Source of the DNA: Emergomyces orientalis
Lineage: Eukaryota; Ascomycota; Eurotiomycetes; Onygenales; Ajellomycetaceae
Assembly: GCA_002110485.1 (NCBI GenBank)
Contig: MOWL01000045.1
Span: 372,001 to 436,000, forward strand
Length of the DNA stretch: 64,000 nt
Reading direction: 5' to 3'
The translations under genes and the position numbers were made by a program. This document shows positions 57,100 through 64,000 of the stretch, piece by piece; the first letter of the stretch is position 1; each line of letters opens with the position of its first letter. The notes under the pieces were generated by a model that did no database searches, had not been told where the DNA came from, and saw only the letters and a program-made list of their open reading frames with translations.

Positions 57100-59859
57100 T
57101 CACACATAATTCTGCTCCTCCATCGCCCTCGAAATAACGGAAGCAAACCGGCCCGCCCTATCAGTATCCTGCTTGGCCGTGCCTATGCCAAGAAGCACCC
57201 TCTTAATCCCAACCCCAATTTGCTCACTCTGCGTCACGCCCCGCAGCTCCGCCAACGCACCTTCTATCTCTTGTGGAGAGAAAGCCTGAGCTTCTTTCAA
57301 TATGTACGACAGTTCAGGGAAGGTGTTCACATTCGGCACTCGGATATCAGAATTGAAGGAGTTGAAGACATCGAGCTGTTTCAGGATGGAGCGTTCGGTG
57401 GTTGTAGCGAGGATGAGTAGGCGACGGTCTCCAGGGGGTTTCTTTCTCAATAGCACCATCACCGTCTGAAGGACTGTGTTGCTAAAGCGGGGCCCGATGG
57501 GGACCCAGTCGATGATTCGCTCGATGTTATCCATCACGACGACGCTGGTGGGACTCTTGTATGCATCCATGAATACCTTGTTCATGTGCGAGACCTTTGC
57601 GGCCTCACTATAACCAACCATATCCTCCGGGGAAATGAGTTTGACGAAGGGGAAGTCTGAATCGATGGCAATCTTGGCGGCTAGGGCTGTTTTACCACTG
57701 CCTGGAGGTCCGTGTAGGAGGACTGAGAAGAGGGAGGTTGTTGATTGAGGATCGCGCACTTGGTTGACGAATAATTTGCCTTCGCCGAGGATGCTGTTTA
57801 TTTCTGGAGAATAATTGATGATGCCGCCGTGGAGACAGCTTTCGAGCTCTTCTTCAGAAACACCAAAGGCCGGCTTTACCTCGTCAAGAGCATTATGGAA
57901 GTCTTGACGGTTGACTTTCATGTTGACGATATCATCACTGATTCCAGCCATAGTACCGACTTTTACATGTCTGTTAAAAGCAAACGACGATGCCGACTTG
58001 ACTAGACCACTTATTTCAGCTCCCGAGAAGTTCTTTGTCAGTTGAGCCAGCTCAAGAAGATCGACATCTTTATCCATCACGTCATTCTCTCTCATCTTCT
58101 GCGTGTGGATTTTCAAGATTTGCGCCCGTCCATGTTCGTCTGGCAATGAGATTTCCATATGTACTTCCAAACGGCCCGGCCGCAGTAAAGCGTCATCGAT
58201 CATATCCATACGATTCGTCATTCCAATGAGAAGTATGTTGTTCAGTTGATCAACGCCATCGAGTTTTGACAAAAGCTGATTGACGACGCTGTCACCAACG
58301 CCAGTTCCACCACCAGCGCCGCTACCGCGCTGTTTGCAAACAGCATCCAGTTCGTCAAAAATAATGATATGGAGCCCACTTTCGTCTCCCTTCTCCTTAT
58401 ACTCCTTCTCCGCATCCGCAAACAGTTTTCGAATATTTTCTTCTGACTGTCCAACGTATTTGTTCAGAACTTCGGGTCCGTTAATAACTTTGGGCTCTCT
58501 CGCATTGAGCATTTTGCCGATTTGTCTAGCAATCAAAGTCTTTCCCGTCCCAGGCGGTCCGTACAGCAAAATTCCCTTGACGTGTTGAATACCCAGCTTC
58601 TCCACGAGCCCAGGAGGGAAGATCCGAGAAGCGAATGCTCTCCGAAATATGGTGCTGAACTCCATATCCAGGCCACCGATTCCCATGTTTTCGAATTTAA
58701 AATCAGGTTGTATAATGGAGTTTGCTGCGGGTCTTCGGTTGGAGGGTTTCACATTGATACCTGTCTTCGCATCTTTAAAAAAGTTGATCAGAGTAAACGA
58801 TGTCAGAATTCCTCTGGCACGAGGATCGGACGTGGTCGGGGCTGAGGATGATTTTGCTTTCTCTGAAGCTAAGTCCCCAAGTTGGACCGTCTTGACAGTT
58901 AACAGTAAGGGGATACTTTTGTCGTCCATCAAAATCTTTTGGCCAGGGGCCAGGATTTGGTTTTCGAAGTTCTATGTATTACATAGTTAGCCATGGTAAC
59001 TGTTCCTACTTCAGTCCAGTAGAATTGGATACAATACTAACCCGAGTGACGACCCGCGCGAGCTGATCCTGATCATAGGGCGTTTCCGTCCTCTTCTTGC
59101 CAGCGAACCCAATTTCCATATCCATGGATGCGAGATATGACTGCCCACCTCGGCTGAAAATGTCATACAGTCGAACGGCAACCATATCCGTCAATGCGAC
59201 TTGAGCCCATGTTCTCTGTGGATCAGACATGCTAATGTGCCCTGGTGGGAACCCTTCGAGGGGGCGAGCAGAGAAGACAAACATATCATTTATAAGAACA
59301 AGGACATCAGAACCGTCGCGGGAAGGAGGAATATCACGCGGCGATACCGCTACGCTGTAAAACAGAAGGTCAAACAGTCAGCATCCGATATCATATATAT
59401 TTGCGTGACCCGCTCTGACAAAAAAAAAAACTCCACAAAAACCTACAGATTTCCATATGTATATGAATTATCCGGGCTTTTCGCCGGACGCAGAGACCAG
59501 ACCCGGTCATCCATGCCACCACCACCACCACCTCCTCCTCCTCCCCTTGGTGGCATTCTATCGGGTGCTTGTCTAGAAGGCATGTGTTGCTGTGGTGGCC
59601 CACGGGCCATAGGGGATCGGTCGTAGTTCCTTTTATCATCATAGCCATCAGTCATCGCAGTGTCAGAATCAGAATCAGGCCGACGAAGCGGAGATGCATA
59701 CCCTCCACCCAGTCGGGGATCCGGTCCGTGGCCAGGTGACTGTTGATTAGGGCTATTGTAGCGGTCCCGCGGCGGGGCCGTTCTGTCTCCTCCGGGGGCG
59801 GGGTTGCTGCTGCCGGAGCCAAAGGGATTGACGGAAGGGAAGTTGTTGCGGTTAAACAT
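57100..59859 (-). CDS. SEC18: Sec18/NSF vesicular-fusion ATPase
   Basis: AAA+ ATPase that disassembles SNARE complexes with Sec17/alpha-SNAP in the cytosol. Three exons, 59859-59447, 59354-59042 and 58971-57100 (introns 92 and 70 bp), giving 865 aa. Residues 1-115 are an Asn/Pro/Gly/Asp-rich extension with a run of glycines. The N domain follows (about 120-330: LRPAKSPDNSYTYGNLVAVS, FSARPLEGFPPGHISMSDPQ, IGFAGKKRTETPYD). D1: Walker A GPPGTGKT at 380-387, Walker B IIIFDELDA at 444-452, and the GMTNRMDMIDDALLRPGRLE stretch with sensor and arginine-finger region. D2: GPPGSGKT at 663-670 and VVVMDNIERIIDWVPIGPRF near 719. All ATPase landmarks are intact; D1 is the hydrolysing ring, D2 the hexamer ring. 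It diverges from the CIR_N gene with a 523-bp shared spacer. Confidence 0.97.
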
Positions 59860-60382
59860 GGTGTCTGGTGGTTGGTGGGTGGATTGTTGTTGTCGGGGAC
59901 ATAGGAACTTGGTACTCTTTCAGGTCATATATATAACCGTCGGTCTGCTAGTGAAAATAACACGCTGTTCTCAAATCTTGAGGGTCAGCCTCTATCTTAA
60001 GGTATCTGGCAGGGCGGGGAGCTTTGAGGGACTGATAGGCACCTGTATAACTAGTATGAACAGGTATCGAACATGTGATGTACAAAAGGCAGAAGCAGTA
60101 TCAGCCTCAAGTCAAGTAATGGAACTAAGGACAGTATGTCAATGAGAAATAGTAAATCTAGCTGCCTGTCGCCAATATCAAACAGATGTTGAGATAGATA
60201 GATGTGGTCATTGTTGGCTGACGCAAGGTTTCAGCCACATCTGGCGCCACCTTACTAAGTTAACCCGCACCATTCCCTTGGCGTCATCGGGGAAATTAAA
60301 TATCACTTGCCTTTTTTAAAGCCATCTCTGTCGTACTTCACTATACAATGCCGTAAAACGGTTTATTTGAAACTCTGAAAGG
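59860..60382. promoter_or_regulatory. Shared divergent promoter region SEC18 / CIR_N gene
   Basis: 523 bp between two divergent ATGs. ATATATAACC near 59,926 may be a TATA element for SEC18. No open frame of interest. The arrangement suggests possible co-expression, unproven. Confidence 0.45.
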
Positions 60383-61640
60383 ATGGTGTTGTAAGTGACA
60401 TTCATTTGAATAACTTCCCCCGCACTTGGTAGCTGCATCCTATTAATACTAACTAGTTTTTCCCTCCAGGCATCTCCTAGGCAAAAAGTCATGGAACGTC
60501 TACAACCAAGACAATATCGCCCGCGTTCGTCGCGATGAGGCTAAGGCAAAGGCACGCGAAGAAGAAGACCAACGGCGCCTACAGCAAGCCGATGCCGAAA
60601 AACGTATACAGACCCTACGAGGCCTACGCTCACCATCCAAATCCCCTCCGCCACTTGTTCAGGAAAAGCCCACAGCCCCGGAGCGAACGGACATAGAACG
60701 AGAGCGAGAGCCCCGCCATCGCAAACGGCGACGTATAGCTGGTGAGAACGATACAGAGCGCGATATCCGATTTGCGAGGGAAGATGTGCAACGCGCAGAA
60801 GCGAGGCGCGAGGAGGATGTCGTCCTCTTCCGCAAACCAGCCAAGGATGACGCCCCGTTAATCGATGATTCGGGCCATATTAACCTATTCCCTGAGCCTG
60901 CAGCAACAAATTCTATTATTGGTAGCTCGGGGAAGAACCCTGAGGCTGAGGCTGAGACTGCGAGGAAGAAACGCGAATATGAAGACCAATATACCATGCG
61001 CTTCTCGAATGCGGCAGGGTTCAAGCAGAGCTTGGAAAAGGGGCCGTGGTATTCGTCCTCGACGGTTGACATAGCGGCACAGACGGCCGGGGATATGTTG
61101 CCAAGTAAAGATGTGTGGGGGAATGAGGACCCTCGTAGGCAGGAGAGAGAGAGGGCGAGGATTGATATGAGCGACCCGTTGGCGGTGATGAAAAGAGGGG
61201 TTCGTCAGTTGCGGGACGTGGAAAAGGACAGGAAGAAGTGGGAAGAAGAGAGAAGGAGGGAATTAAAGGCTTTGAAGGAGGAGGCTGAGCGGAAGGAGAG
61301 GAGGGAATCGAGTCGTCATCGGCGAGAAAAACGGCGGCGGAGAAGACGGGGATCGGATTCTTCGCGGGATAGTTTGGAGGGATTTACTTTAAATGCCGAT
61401 ACCCCGCTGGTACAGAGTGGTCGTGACCGCGAGTGTTCGAGGGAACACCATCGGGAGCGGAGGGAGCGGAGTCGGGAACGGCCTTCGAGACATTCACTGC
61501 CCCATGAGGATCGGCATTCTCATCGAAGCTCTAGTGGCCGAGATAGGGACAGGTCAAAGCGTTCTTCCGCTGAACGTGGTCTGTCTGGTTGGGTGCCAGC
61601 ACCTGGGAAACGGTACAGTGCCCAATTTGCCGATGTATAG
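60383..61640 (+). CDS. CIR_N-domain protein, LENG1-like (putative RNA-processing factor)
   Basis: Two exons, 60383-60390 and 60470-61640, giving 392 aa. The first coding exon is only 8 nt (ATG GTG TT); the 79-bp intron has GTAAGT, a TACTAAC branch site and CAG. The start MVLHLLGKKSWNVYNQDNIA is the CIR_N signature (about 1-45), followed by a long charged helix (RVRRDEAKAKAREEEDQRRL). A middle part reads SNAAGFKQSLEKGPWYSSS then DVWGNEDPRRQERERARIDM, typical of the LENG1 family. The C-terminal 140 residues are Arg/Glu/Ser-rich with RS-like repeats (a splicing-factor flavour), ending GWVPAPGKRYSAQFADV. A nuclear, spliceosome-associated role is inferred from CIR_N relatives. Confidence 0.85.
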
Positions 61641-61853
61641 TTGCCAATTCGGCCTACGCACTCGTCTTATGATAACCCTTAATTGTATGGGAGGGCATGG
61701 AAGCATGCAATTATGAATAACGACACCATTTTTATTTTCTTTAACCAAATAAACCCTCTCTATTTAATATACCCAAACATGAAATACAAAGCCATCAACA
61801 CAAACCCCAAATGTAGCTATCTAATATTCGAAAATACCAGAGGAAATAAACGC
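61641..61853. other. Short convergent 3' spacer
   Basis: 213 AT-rich bases between the convergent CIR_N gene and the methyltransferase gene; probably overlapping 3' UTRs. No terminator-like structure is expected or seen. Confidence 0.5.
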
Positions 61854-63875
61854 TCATTGCAATGACCACTCCTGTCGTCCGCTCTCAACACCCTCAATAT
61901 CCCAATCAATCCCAATATCCAAAAGCCGCGATTTATCATCCTTCTTCCTATACTCCACATGACCTTTAATAACCTGCCCCTTCTTCAGTGGTGTGGCCGC
62001 CTTTTTCTCGCGGTTTATCAAAAACACTCCCTGTTGCCAGTGAGTCTCCGTATCAAACGGCCCTGTCGAGAACGCAACAAACCCTTCCTTCTTCATATCA
62101 CCCGGTACCGCATCCTCAGCCACCTTCGACGTCTTCGACGGCATGAAAAACATATCAAACCACACCGCCCAACCGTCCAACGCATCGACATCTGTGTTGA
62201 GCGTAACTTCAAAACCCTTGATGAACGTAAGCTCCTCGACCGTTATTGTATGTAACGGCAGTTGTAAGAATGGAGATGCTTTCGCAACGATGGTTTCTTC
62301 CGGCTTCTGGATGTATCGGACAAGCGCCTCATCGAATATGTTGAGAAGCATACTGGACATTTTGAAGCCGTAGACAGAGTTCCAGAAGGTTACGTGTGAA
62401 TCTACAAGGTCTGGATCGGCCAAGGGCGCGATTTGGAGCGTGGCATGGGAGGGCACCATTAACCCATCCGGTGCGAGGTAGCGGTCTCGGGCCCAGATTA
62501 CTGAGTCAAACATTGCTTCGAAAAGGAGGCAGTATCCCATCCATTCAGAGACGATGATATCGACTTGTGGCACGGGTAGTTCCACTTCTTCGATTTTGCC
62601 ACGGATGCATCTAGCAATTTTCAGTTAGATTGATTACAGTAGCTCTTCTTTATTTAGAAATAGATTGCAGAGGGCATACTTGATCACATCCCCAAATCCG
62701 TTGTCATAGACGATTTCACGTGCCCGGTCAATGATATCTGAATTGTCAACCGCAATGACCATTTTCGCCCCGGCTTTTGCGCAGAACATGGACAGAATAC
62801 CTAAACACAGGTAAGACACGGAGATATGGATTTAATAATGGGTTGAAGAATCTATCGTACCTGTTCCGCATCCGACATCAAGTACAACCTTGTCCTTGAA
62901 CAGACTTTTGTTGTCATATATGAAATCCCGATAGGCATCCGTGCGGACAGAGTCCTTGAGCATGGACTCATGTATACCTAGAATAATGAGTTAGCGAATG
63001 TCGCCCTCCCCTTTTCTTATTTTCATGGAAGTCGAAGAATAGCCATAAGTTGCACCTACCATTGTACGAGTAGGAGGTGAAATATCCCGACTCCGCCTCA
63101 TGAAATCTACCAGATCCCGACGCCTCAGACTTTCCACCTGTGCTTGAAGCTGCGCTGCTTAATTCCTTGTCAAGTGACCTTTTAACAATCGCTTTATACT
63201 CTTCAAAATCGCCTCGCATTCGTTCCAACTCTTCTTCCAGTTCTCGAATCCGAGAGTTTTGATCTGTTGTTTCTGCCCGCTTCGCCATAGACCCGCTGTT
63301 TCCTCCCTCATTTTTCGATTCCTCCGACAAATCATCCAAGCTGTATAAAAGGGCATCGTCCTCCAGCACAGGTCTCAAGTATCGCTCGTCATCGAACAGA
63401 GCCGCAGAGGATACGTCAGGAGCCGAGTTCCCTGCCTTGACTTCTGAGCGGATATAGTTGACAAGCCTAATGGTGCCCAGGAAATCGAGGCCTGAAGCGA
63501 GCGAAGGCGGAAACAAAATAAAAGACATAACAAGTCAGCTAGAGGCCACCCACAATCAAAACCGAATGGCATATACAACAAGTCCCCACCACCTTGCGTA
63601 TTTGAAATTATTGGACCTTACACACCAAGATCCTTCTGAACCCTCAACAGGTCGAAGTGGAAGTTTTCCTTGCAATCATTGAGCATTGAGCGGCCGTCCG
63701 GGAAGACCTTATCGCTAAACAAACTGATGATGGACTCAGACTCTTCGTCTAGTTCAACATCTTCCCATCCTTCATCCTTGGATAGGTCTAGGGGGTCTGA
63801 AGTTGAGGATCCACTGTCGCTGTCAGAATGCGTATCTTCGGGGAGGGCGGGTGGGGATTGTGGGAGAGAAGCCAT
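61854..63875 (-). CDS. rmtB: Protein arginine methyltransferase, PRMT3/RmtB type
   Basis: Transfers methyl groups from S-adenosylmethionine to arginine; PRMT3 relatives act on ribosomal protein uS5 in the cytosol. Five exons, 63875-63626, 63491-63060, 62977-62861, 62800-62680 and 62610-61854, giving 558 aa; all joins in frame. Residues 1-45 are acidic. About 48-85 corresponds to the PRMT3 zinc-finger (SLFSDKVFPDGRSMLNDCKE), but the first CxxC is SxxS here. A coiled coil lies near 175-210 (IRELEEELERMRGDFEEYKA). Catalytic core: VVLDVGCGTG at 258-267 (SAM motif I), IAVDNSD, the double-E loop SEWMGYCLLFE with Glu 329 and Glu 338, and THW near the end (FDTETHWQQGVF). The C-terminal beta-barrel is complete. 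The donor at 63625 (GTGTGT) was picked because only it keeps the frame. An upstream in-frame ATG would add 7 residues. Confidence 0.93.
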
Positions 63876-64000
63876 GGCTGCGTAATAAATTAACAACTAG
63901 GGCTAAAATAAGACAGACGTATACTGTAAAAAGGATGACGAGGAGTTGAATTAATATTTTATTTTTTTTAATTCCCTCTTTTCTTAAATCTCCATATGTG
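63876..64000. other. Right edge, upstream of the methyltransferase gene
   Basis: 125 AT-rich bases, with a T-run near 63,958-63,970; the likely 5' leader or promoter of the minus-strand methyltransferase gene. Confidence 0.5.

Overview
The window is eukaryotic nuclear DNA from a filamentous ascomycete. Genes have short introns (46-194 bp) with GTRNGT-type donors and CTAAC-type branch points, and the proteins are typical fungal forms: a fungal UDP-galactopyranose mutase, a very large hybrid histidine kinase, a PDK1-type kinase and a PRMT3-type methyltransferase. Gene content and an expanded-family kinase relic suggest Eurotiomycetes, probably Onygenales (the Histoplasma/Blastomyces group). That placement is inferred from protein resemblance, not computed. 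I saw no convincing tRNA, rRNA, CRISPR or bacterial-type feature.

Layout. 0-5.5 kb: mitochondrial seryl-tRNA synthetase (+) and a BTB-domain protein (-). 8.0-10.6 kb: PDK1/Pkh-type kinase (-). 12.0-14.1 kb: two unrecognised genes (+), or one spliced gene; the second has an in-frame TAG followed by 38 coding-like codons. 15.4-16.6 kb: HNH-nuclease-domain protein (+). 16.9-18.2 kb: debris zone with a degraded Ty3/gypsy element (LTR and Pol chromodomain) abutting an acidic protein-gene relic. 19.2-21.3 kb: five-exon UDP-galactopyranose mutase (-). 25.8-27.5 kb: TPT/nucleotide-sugar-type transporter (+) with a 6-nt microexon. 30.2-31.5 kb: conserved-looking hypothetical (+). 38.6-44.7 kb: hybrid histidine kinase of about 1,957 aa (+), with an in-frame TAA just upstream of the usable ATG. 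50.8-51.7 kb: KXD1-like BLOC-1 subunit (+). 53-56.5 kb: gene relics, including a broken protein-kinase pseudogene (-). 57.1-63.9 kb: a compact housekeeping block with SEC18/NSF (-), a CIR_N/LENG1-like protein (+) divergent from it, and a PRMT3/RmtB-type arginine methyltransferase (-) convergent with the CIR_N gene.

The genes do not form one pathway. Themes are signalling (histidine kinase, PDK1), secretory and endolysosomal traffic (SEC18, KXD1, transporter), cell-wall galactofuranose supply (UDP-galactopyranose mutase) and RNA/protein modification (SerRS, CIR_N protein, PRMT). Gene-free spacers are long (up to 7 kb) and rich in homopolymers, microsatellites and two recurrent short palindrome-like motifs.

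I found no clear new defence or metabolic system. The observations most worth a second look are the two in-frame stops at gene ends, the 6-nt microexon, the nested relics at 17-18 kb, the kinase pseudogene and the repeated intergenic motifs.
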